Source: Bin55 sp965220235 (GTDB lineage: Bacteria > Pseudomonadota > Gammaproteobacteria > Pseudomonadales > Azotimanducaceae). Taken from it: a stretch of DNA of 64,000 nucleotides. Below the pieces are notes generated by a model. That model ran no database searches and was not told the DNA's origin. It saw only the letters and a list, made by a program, of their open reading frames with translations. The DNA lies in assembly GCA_965220235.1 (NCBI GenBank), contig OZ244815.1:1612001-1676000 (forward strand). Direction: 5' to 3'. A program made the translations under genes and the position numbers. Below, piece by piece: positions 54,188 through 62,524 of this stretch (the stretch's first letter is position 1; each line of letters starts with the position of its first letter).

Positions 54188-54442
54188 CTTCGAGACAATC
54201 CTTCGCGCTTGGACGATCATCTGAGTACGTGAAGACTTGCTGAAAACTCACGGACTCGGTCCGTTGAGACAAAGATACACTCGGACTTTTCGTCTATACC
54301 CCATATTAGTACCACGCATCGAATAGATTGTGCTTCGAAAGCAAATGCGCTCAACCGATACAGGAGCGCTAGACGTGAAATCGAAGCAAGCGAGCGTTTT
54401 AATTAGTAGGTCACATCATCCGTTCGGATAAGCGGAGTCCCC

Positions 54443-55414
54443 GTGAAGCTGAAGCAACTTGAATATCTGTTAGAGACGTATAACCAGAGTCTCAATATGT
54501 CTGAGGCGGCCCGCGTACTAAACACGACGCAACCAGGTATCAGCAACGGCATTCGACGTCTTGAGCAAGAGCTCGGGGTCGAGCTTCTCACGCGCAAAGG
54601 TAAACGATTAGGTATGACCCCAGCGGGTGAACGCATTGTTACGCTAGCACGGGAAGCGCTACAAAAGGTCGAATCTATCGAACGTGCAGCGGAGGAATTC
54701 CTTCATGAGGATCGTGGCACATTACGAATTGCCACGACGCATACCCAAGCACGATACGTCTTACCTGAGCATATTCAGAACTTCCGCCAAAAATACCCAA
54801 ACGTTAGTCTCCATATTAATCAGGGAACGCCTGCCCAACTTGCGGAGCTGACGCAAAACGGTGAAGTGGATTTTGCAATCGCGACGGAAGGATTCGATCA
54901 CTTTACTAACTTGATTCTTGCGCCGTGCTACACATGGAATCGATCCATTGTCGTTCCACAAGATCACCCCCTGACCCGAGTCGACAAAATCACGTTGGCT
55001 GACGTTGCACGTGAACCGTTGGTTACTTACGTTTTTGGGTTCGCTGGTGGGTCAAGTGTCGCAAACGCATTCGCTGCCGAAGGTTTACTCGCAAATGTTT
55101 CATTTACCGCGACCGATACGGATGTCATTAAGAAATACGTTCGTCTTGGTGTTGGTATCGGCATCATTGCTTCCATGGCAAGGGAGCAGGGTGTTGATGA
55201 CGATCTTCAGTTCCTTGACGCATCGCATTTATTCGAGCCTAGTGTCACCCATATTGGCATGCGACGTGAGGTGTTCCTAAGAAGCTACATGTACGAGTTC
55301 ATCGAGTCATTTGCGGATCACCTAAAACGTCCGTTGATCGAGAAGGTGCTGGCATCTACGCGTCGGGACGAACAAGACGCGCTACTAAGTGGATTTAAGT
55401 TACCCCAAAAATGA
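54443..55414 (+). CDS. cysB: LysR-family regulator of cysteine biosynthesis
   Basis: A 323-residue LysR regulator with an N-terminal winged HTH (LNTTQPGISNGIRRLEQELG) and a CysB-type effector domain. In known systems it senses N-acetylserine and activates sulfate-assimilation genes. Two target loci are in this window: cysI-DUF934 at 12-13.7 kb and cysH-Grx at 55.5-56.6 kb, just downstream but on the other strand. Starts GTG. Confidence 0.9.
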   Translation: MKLKQLEYLLETYNQSLNMSEAARVLNTTQPGISNGIRRLEQELGVELLTRKGKRLGMTPAGERIVTLAREALQKVESIERAAEEFLHEDRGTLRIATTHTQARYVLPEHIQNFRQKYPNVSLHINQGTPAQLAELTQNGEVDFAIATEGFDHFTNLILAPCYTWNRSIVVPQDHPLTRVDKITLADVAREPLVTYVFGFAGGSSVANAFAAEGLLANVSFTATDTDVIKKYVRLGVGIGIIASMAREQGVDDDLQFLDASHLFEPSVTHIGMRREVFLRSYMYEFIESFADHLKRPLIEKVLASTRRDEQDALLSGFKLPQK

Positions 55415-55566
55415 CTCAATTTAGTTAACTTATGCATATAACGTATTGAAATAAAACAGTTATTCATCTTCTCAAAGCATAGTTGCGAATCTCATCAAGG
55501 TCTGAATGAGATGACTGATTTGTGACGCGGGCAGCTCATACCTTCACGAATCAAGGTGCTTCTAAG

Positions 55567-55902
55567 TCAAATGTAATCGAGGTCCGGGTTCGCTCGTAAC
55601 GTGTCTTCCGCGTCTTGACTCGAGGAATTCAGTGTGCTTTCGAGTTCTTCTTTTACGAACTTGAAGTAGACGGTGTAGATGCGTGTCTCTTCTCCATCCT
55701 CCACAAGGAAGAAAGGCGCAAGCTGGACACCATTTTTTGCCGCTAGGAGCATACCTGGAGACTGTTCATCGCGTTCATCCGCCACCACGATCTCGTCGAT
55801 GCTACTTATATAACCCGAGCTGTTGAGTCGCCGTTCGACATCCGCGCATTTGCGACAAGGACTACCGTCCTTCAGGATCTTCTTGACAAATGTGACCTTC
55901 AC
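55567..55902 (-). CDS. Glutaredoxin-like protein downstream of cysH
   Basis: A 111-residue protein with a thioredoxin-fold pattern and a CRKC site (residues 16-19, SPCRKC) after the first strand, plus TVYFKFVKEEL near the end. It lies 9 bases after cysH on the same strand and may supply electrons to the APS/PAPS reductase (inference); the active-site CxxC differs from classical CPYC. Regular glutaredoxin is the closest family. Confidence 0.75.
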   Translation of the reverse strand: MKVTFVKKILKDGSPCRKCADVERRLNSSGYISSIDEIVVADERDEQSPGMLLAAKNGVQLAPFFLVEDGEETRIYTVYFKFVKEELESTLNSSSQDAEDTLRANPDLDYI

Positions 55903-55911
55903 GACTTGCGC

Positions 55912-56625
55912 TCAGTCTTGCACTAGGTTTTGTGCGTGAAGACCACATTCCTTGTCGTCTTCCTGTTCCCACCACCAGCGACCGGCACGTTCCGGTTCAT
56001 TGTCCGCAATTGGTCGTGTGCACGGTGCACAACCGATGGATTTGTACCCCTGATCATGCAAAGTGTTGTAAGGAACGTCTTGCTTGTGGATATACGTCCA
56101 GACGTCGCTAGATACCCAAGATGCAAGTGGATTGAATTTAGTGATCTCGTGACTTCGGGTTGAGAATGCCGTATCGACTTGCTCGTGGGGTACATTCAAT
56201 CGGGTTGTACCTTGATCTCGTCTTTGACCTGTGATCCAAGCATCGAGATTGGCTAGTTTTCGCTCTAGTGAAGCAATCTTGCGAATCCCGCAACATTGCG
56301 TGTGACCGTCCTTGTAGAAACTGAATAAACCCTTCTCTCGAACGAGTTCCTCGACATCCCAGTTATCTGGTGATAGAACTTCGATTTCTACGTTGTAATG
56401 GTCTCGAACCTTTTCGATAAACTCGTAGGTCTCTGCATGAAGTCGACCAGTGTCAAGTGTGAACACATTGAAGGACGTACCCACAAGCTTATATGCCATA
56501 TCGATGAGAACAACGTCTTCGGCACCGCTGAAAGAAATTGCGATGCGGTCTTCATCAAATCGTTCGAGCGCGGAGGTGACCACCTCTTCCGGCGCGTGTT
56601 CGATTTCGAAGGCTATAGATGGCAT
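55912..56625 (-). CDS. cysH: Assimilatory adenylyl-sulfate (APS/PAPS) reductase
   Basis: A 237-residue reductase that turns APS/PAPS into sulfite. The P-loop-like SGAEDVV and the C-terminal ECGLH (nucleophile) are present. A four-cysteine cluster site (CC and later CxxC: QCCGIRK, GCAPCTRP) shows the [4Fe-4S] APS-reductase type rather than the E. coli PAPS type. I chose the ATG at 56625; an upstream GTG at 56646 adds seven residues. Feeds cysI. Confidence 0.92.
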   Translation of the reverse strand: MPSIAFEIEHAPEEVVTSALERFDEDRIAISFSGAEDVVLIDMAYKLVGTSFNVFTLDTGRLHAETYEFIEKVRDHYNVEIEVLSPDNWDVEELVREKGLFSFYKDGHTQCCGIRKIASLERKLANLDAWITGQRRDQGTTRLNVPHEQVDTAFSTRSHEITKFNPLASWVSSDVWTYIHKQDVPYNTLHDQGYKSIGCAPCTRPIADNEPERAGRWWWEQEDDKECGLHAQNLVQD

Positions 56626-56646
56626 GTGCGGAATTTTATGGCGCAC

Positions 56647-57008
56647 TCGTGAAAAGAAGGTAGTACAGGTACAAGTGTTCGCTTCCTTAGAAGTTCCAAT
56701 GTACGCGTGTAGAGTGTGCTGCGGATGATGATTTTGGGATCTATTCGTCGTGATTGATCCAAGTATCGAATGTAGGGTTTTCAGTCTAACTCATTGATAT
56801 TCAAAACTAATTGTTCTTTTTATGGTTCAATAAAAGAGCCGTAGTCACGCTACGAGCAAGAAGAGATCCTGAATTAGATTACTCTTGGACCGAGTACGTC
56901 TAGTACATCGACGACACCGTTGTGTCAGTGCCATCGTCTGTTCGATGGGTCGTAAAATCACTCTTCGCCGATTTCGATCCGGCAAAAGTCAACATCCAAT
57001 TAGTTCGC
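56647..57008. promoter_or_regulatory. Divergent promoter region of cysH and prpB
   Basis: About 360 bases without a gene. An A/T-rich block near 56800-56835 (ACTAATTGTTCTTTTTATGG) is a candidate promoter region. No regulator gene such as prpR is found. Confidence 0.4.
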
Positions 57009-57899
57009 GTGAGCCTCATGACACCGGGCAGTCGTTTTCGAAGAGCAATTCAAGAAGAGAACCCGCTTCAGATTATCGGCGTGATCAACGCTTACGCTGC
57101 CATGCTTGCGCAGCGCGCCGGATTCAAGTGTATCTACCTATCTGGGAGCGGGGTTGCTGCTGCTTCATACGGTTTACCTGATCTGGGGATTACGTCGATG
57201 GACGATGTTCTGGAGGACGCACGAAGGGTGACAAATGCGTCCGAACTTCCACTGCTAGTCGACATCGATACGGGCTGGGGTGGCGCTTTCAATATCGCAC
57301 GCACCATACGAGAAATGGAGCGGGTTGGTGTTGCGGGCGTACATATCGAAGACCAGGTTGCGCAGAAGCGATGCGGACATCGTCCGAACAAGGTGATCGT
57401 TTCAGTTGAAGAAATGTGCGACCGCATCAAGGCGGCCGTCGATGCGAAAGTTGATGATGAATTCGTAGTCATGGCTCGAACTGATGCACTAGCTGTAAGC
57501 GGATTGGCCACCGTGATCGAGCGGGTGCAACGTTTTGAGGACGCGGGTGCGGATGCGATATTCGCCGAAGCCATGACCGAATTAGCTATGTATCGTGAGA
57601 TCACGTCGCAAGTCGACATCCCGGTGCTAGCAAATGTGACGGAATTCGGGAAAACACCACTTTACAGCACAACGGAGCTGCGGTCGGTTGACGTTGCGAT
57701 GGCTTTGTATCCTCTTTCAGGATTTCGCGCCATGAGTCAGGCGGCAGAGCGAATGTTCACGAGTATCCGACAGAAAGGTACACAGGTCGATGATCTAGCT
57801 TCAATGCAGACGCGAGATGAACTCTATGACGTCTTGGGTTATCACGAATTTGAACAGAAACTAGACGATCTATTTAGCAAGGAAGAAGCAAGTGGTTGA
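57009..57899 (+). CDS. prpB: 2-Methylisocitrate lyase
   Basis: A 296-residue lyase splitting 2-methylisocitrate into pyruvate and succinate. INAYAAMLAQRAGFK, LSGSGVAAASYGLPDLG and HIEDQVAQKRCGHR are PrpB landmarks. A longer frame from 56922 exists, but the GTG at 57009 (MSLMTPGSRFRR) gives exactly the E. coli length and N-terminal pattern. Overlaps prpC by 8 bases. Confidence 0.94.
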   Translation: MSLMTPGSRFRRAIQEENPLQIIGVINAYAAMLAQRAGFKCIYLSGSGVAAASYGLPDLGITSMDDVLEDARRVTNASELPLLVDIDTGWGGAFNIARTIREMERVGVAGVHIEDQVAQKRCGHRPNKVIVSVEEMCDRIKAAVDAKVDDEFVVMARTDALAVSGLATVIERVQRFEDAGADAIFAEAMTELAMYREITSQVDIPVLANVTEFGKTPLYSTTELRSVDVAMALYPLSGFRAMSQAAERMFTSIRQKGTQVDDLASMQTRDELYDVLGYHEFEQKLDDLFSKEEASG

Positions 57900-59016
57900 T
57901 AAGAAACTAGGTGGCGCAGGACTACGAGGTCAATCCGCCGGCGAAACTGCGTTGTGTACGGTCGGAAAGACCGGCACTGGACTTACTTATCGTGGTTATG
58001 ACATATCGGATCTCGCTGCGTCGACAACGTTCGAAGAGGTGGCGCATCTCATCCTTTACGGTGAACTGCCGAATGCGACCCAGTTGGCACAGTATCGAGC
58101 TAAATTAAAGTCTCTACGAACGCTACCAGAAGAGCTCGTGGCGACGCTCGAGAAGATTCCAAGTACTGCACATCCGATGGACGTGATGAGAACTGGCTGT
58201 TCACTGCTAGGTAACCTCGAACCAGAGGGTGAATTCGAAAATCAACAGCAAGTCGCGGACAGATTGCTCGCCGTTTTTCCGTCGATCATTAATTACTGGT
58301 ATCGCTATTCCCATGACGGTGTTCGAATCGACGTAGAACCCGATACCGACAGCATCGCGGCACATTTTTTAGCGACGTTACTTGGCAACAACGTCGACCC
58401 GATGTTTCAACGCGTCATGGATGTTTCACTGATTCTGTACGCGGAACATGAATTCAATGCGTCGACCTTTACGGCCCGTGTATGCGCGTCGACTCTCTCT
58501 GATATGCACTCTTGTGTAACGGGTGCGATCGGTTCGTTGCGAGGTCCTCTGCACGGTGGTGCGAACGAAGCTGCGATGGCGCTAATCGAGCAGTTCGACT
58601 CTACTCAGCAGGCTCGAGAAAAAATACTTGAGATGCTTGCTACCAAGGAAGTCATCATGGGGTTTGGTCATGCAATTTATCGGGAATCTGATCCGCGAAA
58701 CGCAATCATCAAGAGCTGGGCTGAAAAGTTAGCAGAGAAAGTTGGTGATACAGCACTTTATCCAATTTCGTGCGAAGTAGAGAAGACGATGTGGGACGAG
58801 AAGAAACTGTTCGCAAACGCGGATTTCTTCCATGCATCCGCCTACCACTTTATAGGAATACCGACCAAGTTATTTACACCGATTTTTGTGTGTTCGCGCG
58901 TTTCTGGGTGGACTGCGCACATCATGGAACAGCGTTCAAACAACCGAATCATTCGACCGAGTGCGGACTACGTTGGACCTGAACCAAGGAACGTTGTACC
59001 GCTCGCCGATCGCTAG
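57892..59016 (+). CDS. prpC: 2-Methylcitrate synthase
   Basis: A 374-residue citrate synthase-fold enzyme condensing propionyl-CoA and oxaloacetate. Catalytic segments GPLHGGANEAA and GFGHAIYRESDPRN are present. The GTG start overlaps prpB by 8 bases. It should be specific for propionyl-CoA by context. Confidence 0.94.
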   Translation: MVDKKLGGAGLRGQSAGETALCTVGKTGTGLTYRGYDISDLAASTTFEEVAHLILYGELPNATQLAQYRAKLKSLRTLPEELVATLEKIPSTAHPMDVMRTGCSLLGNLEPEGEFENQQQVADRLLAVFPSIINYWYRYSHDGVRIDVEPDTDSIAAHFLATLLGNNVDPMFQRVMDVSLILYAEHEFNASTFTARVCASTLSDMHSCVTGAIGSLRGPLHGGANEAAMALIEQFDSTQQAREKILEMLATKEVIMGFGHAIYRESDPRNAIIKSWAEKLAEKVGDTALYPISCEVEKTMWDEKKLFANADFFHASAYHFIGIPTKLFTPIFVCSRVSGWTAHIMEQRSNNRIIRPSADYVGPEPRNVVPLADR

Positions 59017-59060
59017 ATTCTTTCGTTAATCTCTTGAATTACTGATAAGGATTACTCTTT

Positions 59061-60494
59061 GTGACCCAAAACGTCGATATCAATGTTCGACCAGATCCTG
59101 ACCCGGAGTTGGTCGCGATCGCGAAGTATGTGCACGGTGCCAAGATCACGAGCGCCGAGGCGATGGATACGGCGCGGAACTGTCTGATCGATACGTTGGG
59201 TTGTGGGTTTCTTGCTCAACGTTTCCCAGAATGTACAAAGATGCTGGGACCGCATGTCCCAGGTACGGTAGTACCCAACGGTGCGCGCGTACCGGGCACA
59301 CCGTACGTATTGGATCCAGTCAAGGCTGCGTGGGACATTGGTTGTATGGTCCGCTGGCTTGATTTCAACGATACGTGGTTGGCAGCCGAGTGGGGGCATC
59401 CGTCCGACAATCTAGGTGGCATTCTTGCTGTCGCGGATTTCCTTTGTAGGCAACCCGGTCATTCACCCCTCGAGATGCGGGATGTCTTAACCGCAATGGT
59501 GAAGGCACATGAAATCCAAGGCTGCTTGGCGCTTGAGAACAGCTTCAATCGAGTCGGCCTAGATCACGTCCTACTTGTTCGCGTTGCGACGGCGGCGGTC
59601 GTGATGGACTTATTAGGTGGAACACAGGACCAAATCGTTGATGTATTGTCACATGCATTCGTGGACGGCTCGAGTCTACGGACATACCGACATGCACCTA
59701 ATGCTGGACCGCGCAAATCCTGGGCGGCCGGTGACGCGACCAGTCGAGGCGTTCATCTCGCGTTATTTGTGCTAAAAGGAGAGATCGGTTACCCCAGTGC
59801 ACTGTCAGCACCTCAATGGGGTTTTTACGATGTGAACTTCCACGGTGAGACGTTCAAGTTCCAGCGCGAGTATGAATCGTACGTGATGGAAAACGTGCTA
59901 TTCAAGATCTCGTACCCGGCTGAATTCCATGCACAGACCGCGGTCGAAGCTGCGTGTCAGCTACACCCTTCAGTGGTGAATCGCATCGACGAGATCGATC
60001 GGATCGAATTGACCACTCACGAATCTGCGATTCGGATCATCAGCAAGACAGGCGAACTCAACAATCCTGCTGACCGCGATCATTGTCTGCAATACATGAC
60101 AGCGATTGGTTTGCTGAAGGGTAATCTCGTAGCAGAGGACTACGAGGCGGATGTTGCGGCAGACCCGCGTGTGGATCAGTTGCGCGAGTTAATGTTGGTT
60201 AGTGAAGATGAACGATTTAGTGCGGAATACCACGAACCAGACAAGCGCTCCATTGCGAATGCAGTACAAGTGTTCTTCAAGGATGGCACATCCACCGAGC
60301 AAATAACGGTTGAATACCCGCTCGGGCACCGTCGTCGACGAGACGAAGGTATTCCGGAGCTTGAGTTGAAATTCCGCGCTAATTTAGCGACTCGTTTTTC
60401 TTCGAGACAGTGTGCGGCAATTGAAGAGGTTGTGTTTGATCAACGGACGCTTGAAGACATGCCCGTGAATCAGTTTGTCGACCTCTTTGTATGA
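59061..60494 (+). CDS. prpD: 2-Methylcitrate dehydratase
   Basis: A 477-residue MmgE/PrpD dehydratase forming methylaconitate/2-methylisocitrate. WLDFNDTWLAAEWGHPSDNLG and SYPAEFHAQTAVEAA are diagnostic. The organisation prpB-prpC-prpD lacks acnD/prpF and prpR. Confidence 0.94.
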   Translation: MTQNVDINVRPDPDPELVAIAKYVHGAKITSAEAMDTARNCLIDTLGCGFLAQRFPECTKMLGPHVPGTVVPNGARVPGTPYVLDPVKAAWDIGCMVRWLDFNDTWLAAEWGHPSDNLGGILAVADFLCRQPGHSPLEMRDVLTAMVKAHEIQGCLALENSFNRVGLDHVLLVRVATAAVVMDLLGGTQDQIVDVLSHAFVDGSSLRTYRHAPNAGPRKSWAAGDATSRGVHLALFVLKGEIGYPSALSAPQWGFYDVNFHGETFKFQREYESYVMENVLFKISYPAEFHAQTAVEAACQLHPSVVNRIDEIDRIELTTHESAIRIISKTGELNNPADRDHCLQYMTAIGLLKGNLVAEDYEADVAADPRVDQLRELMLVSEDERFSAEYHEPDKRSIANAVQVFFKDGTSTEQITVEYPLGHRRRRDEGIPELELKFRANLATRFSSRQCAAIEEVVFDQRTLEDMPVNQFVDLFV

Positions 60495-60528
60495 GTTTGA
60501 ATGTATTCCCCCGAAATGAGAAGACTGC

Positions 60529-61050
60529 GTGAAATTTGAGCTAGAAAGCAATCAGGTCCAGACCGAAGGCGAGGTGTTTATCGCTAGCACGGCGATCGTG
60601 GTTGGTAAGGTGCTGATGAAACATCAGTCGTCGGTTTGGTGGGGCGCCGTACTGCGCGGTGACTACGAACTCATCACACTCGGTGAGCGTAGCAATATTC
60701 AAGACAACTGCATCGTTCACATGGACGAGGACTATCCGGTCACAATCGGTGATCGTGTCACCGTGGGTCATAAAGCCGTTTTACATGGATGTACCGTGGG
60801 TAACAACAGCCTGATCGGCATAAATTCTGTGATCATGAACGGTGTTGAAGTAGGGGATAACTGCCTCATCGGATCGAACACCCTGATCACCGAGGATAAG
60901 GTCATTCCTGATGGCAGTCTAGTCCTCGGATCTCCGGGGAAGATCGTGCGAGAACTGACGCCGGAAGAGATCGAGGCTAATACGGATTTCTCGGACCGCT
61001 ACGTGCGGAATTCGGCGCGCTATCGAAATACACTCAAGGCACAGGACTGA
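60529..61050 (+). CDS. Gamma-carbonic anhydrase-like hexapeptide protein
   Basis: A 173-residue left-handed beta-helix protein with hexapeptide repeats (SVWWGAVLRGDYE, GERSNIQDNCIVH, GHKAVLHGCTVG) matching YrdA/CaiE-type gamma carbonic anhydrases; the metal histidines appear in IVHMD, VTVGHKAVLHG. Starts GTG. It follows prpD and precedes purT on the same strand with gaps of 34 and 10 bases, so likely one transcript. Confidence 0.88.
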   Translation: MKFELESNQVQTEGEVFIASTAIVVGKVLMKHQSSVWWGAVLRGDYELITLGERSNIQDNCIVHMDEDYPVTIGDRVTVGHKAVLHGCTVGNNSLIGINSVIMNGVEVGDNCLIGSNTLITEDKVIPDGSLVLGSPGKIVRELTPEEIEANTDFSDRYVRNSARYRNTLKAQD

Positions 61051-61060
61051 TTCCGCTCTC

Positions 61061-62263
61061 ATGGTCGCGATCGGCACACCAGGATCATCGAGCGCGACGC
61101 GCGTCATGTTGCTTGGTAGTGGCGAGCTAGGAAAGGAAGTTGCAATTGAACTTCAACGATTGGGTTGCGAAGTCATTGCCGTGGATCGTTACGCGCATGC
61201 TCCGGCGATGCAAGTGGCGCATAAAGCACATGTCATCAACATGCTCGATGAGCAAGCGCTCTATGAGTTGATCCGTTCGGAATCCCCGGATCTCGTCGTT
61301 CCTGAGATTGAGGCAATTGCGACCGAGGCACTACTCACCGTTGAATCGGAAGGCACGCATGTTGTACCGACCGCACGAGCGGCAAACTTAACTATGAATC
61401 GGCGCGGTATTCGCGAGTTGGTGGCTTCGGGTCTTGGTATCAGAACATCGCCATATCGATTCGTTGAATCGTTAGAGGAACTGCAAGCTGCCGTTGCTGC
61501 TGTCGGTCTGCCGTGTGTTGTCAAACCCGTCATGAGTTCCTCGGGTAAAGGTCAATCAACGATCAAACAAGAAAATGACGTTCAGACTGCATGGAACTAT
61601 GCACTGGAAGGAACACGCGGTGGGGCAGATTCGCTTATTGTTGAAGGCTTTGTGGACTTTGACTACGAGATCACTTTACTCACGATCCGACATGCGGGTG
61701 GTGTCTCGTTTTGTGATCCGATCGGTCATCGCCAAGAAAGCGGCGACTATCGGGAATCTTGGCAACCACAACCAATGGCCGACCAGGTCCTCGCTGAGTG
61801 TCAGTCCATTGCAACTCGCGTATCGGACGCATTAGGCGGCTTTGGACTGTTTGGCATGGAGTTTTTTGTTCGATCGGATGTCGTCTATTTCAGCGAGGTG
61901 TCACCGCGCCCACACGATACGGGTCTTGTCACGCTGATCAGCCAGAATCTCTCCGAATTCCAGTTGCATGTAAGAGCGATCTTGGGTTTACCGATACCTT
62001 CTATCGAGCAATATGGACCGTCCGCTTCGTGTCCGGTTTTGGTCCGAGGTGATTCAAATGCGGTTGAATTCAATGACGTTGATCAAGCGCTGAGCGAACC
62101 ACAAACAGATATTCGATTATTTGGTAAACCCGAAGTACACGGCTCGCGACGAATGGGAGTCATAGTCACTCGACGTGAAACAGTTGACAAAGCTCGCGCT
62201 GCAGCAGTTCGTCTCGCCGATCGTGTGAATGTTGGTCCCGCTACAGAGGTTTCACGTCTTTAG
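61061..62263 (+). CDS. purT: Formate-dependent GAR transformylase
   Basis: A 400-residue ATP-grasp enzyme that adds a formyl group to glycinamide ribonucleotide using formate and ATP. LLGSGELGKEVAIEL (N-terminal), KPVMSSSGKGQS, EVSPRPHDTG and the C-terminal RRMGVI are typical. It is an alternative to PurN. Follows the carbonic-anhydrase-like gene after 10 bases. Confidence 0.95.
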   Translation: MVAIGTPGSSSATRVMLLGSGELGKEVAIELQRLGCEVIAVDRYAHAPAMQVAHKAHVINMLDEQALYELIRSESPDLVVPEIEAIATEALLTVESEGTHVVPTARAANLTMNRRGIRELVASGLGIRTSPYRFVESLEELQAAVAAVGLPCVVKPVMSSSGKGQSTIKQENDVQTAWNYALEGTRGGADSLIVEGFVDFDYEITLLTIRHAGGVSFCDPIGHRQESGDYRESWQPQPMADQVLAECQSIATRVSDALGGFGLFGMEFFVRSDVVYFSEVSPRPHDTGLVTLISQNLSEFQLHVRAILGLPIPSIEQYGPSASCPVLVRGDSNAVEFNDVDQALSEPQTDIRLFGKPEVHGSRRMGVIVTRRETVDKARAAAVRLADRVNVGPATEVSRL

Positions 62264-62368
62264 ATCGGTACTTGCAGACTCCTATTCGTATGTGTGAACG
62301 CAACGATAGAATCTAATCGCGGTCACATCGGGATGCCAGAGCTGTTGCTTCCTATAATTTCCCACATC

Positions 62369-62449
62369 ATGAATGTCACCATCTCTTCGGTTCACGGACG
62401 AACCCACTGGTCATCTTTAATTACGCTGACGCTGCTGCTGCCGGTTTAG
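62369..62449 (+). CDS. leuL: Leucine-rich leader peptide of leuA
   Basis: A 26-codon ORF ending LITLTLLLPV with Leu codons TTA, CTG, CTG, CTG, CTG just before the stop, directly upstream of leuA. This is the pattern of leu operon attenuation, where ribosome stalling at Leu codons decides whether a terminator forms. A perfect TATAAT (62353-62358) sits 11 bases before the ATG; if it is used, the transcript would have almost no leader before the start codon. Confidence 0.75.
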   Translation: MNVTISSVHGRTHWSSLITLTLLLPV

Positions 62450-62483
62450 CCGGCGTATTACTTTCTCTCGGGACCTTTGTCCC
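62440..62483 (+). promoter_or_regulatory. Leader hairpins before leuA
   Basis: GCCGG-TTTAG-CCGGC (62440-62454) starts at the end of the leader peptide, followed by GGGAC-CTTT-GTCCC (62470-62483). The stems could be the competing pieces of an attenuator, but no U-run of the classical kind follows the second stem, so the terminator half is uncertain. Confidence 0.5.
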
Positions 62484-62524
62484 ACCTTTGAACTCCCAAC
62501 CGCTTTCTCACCCTTGAGATTTCC

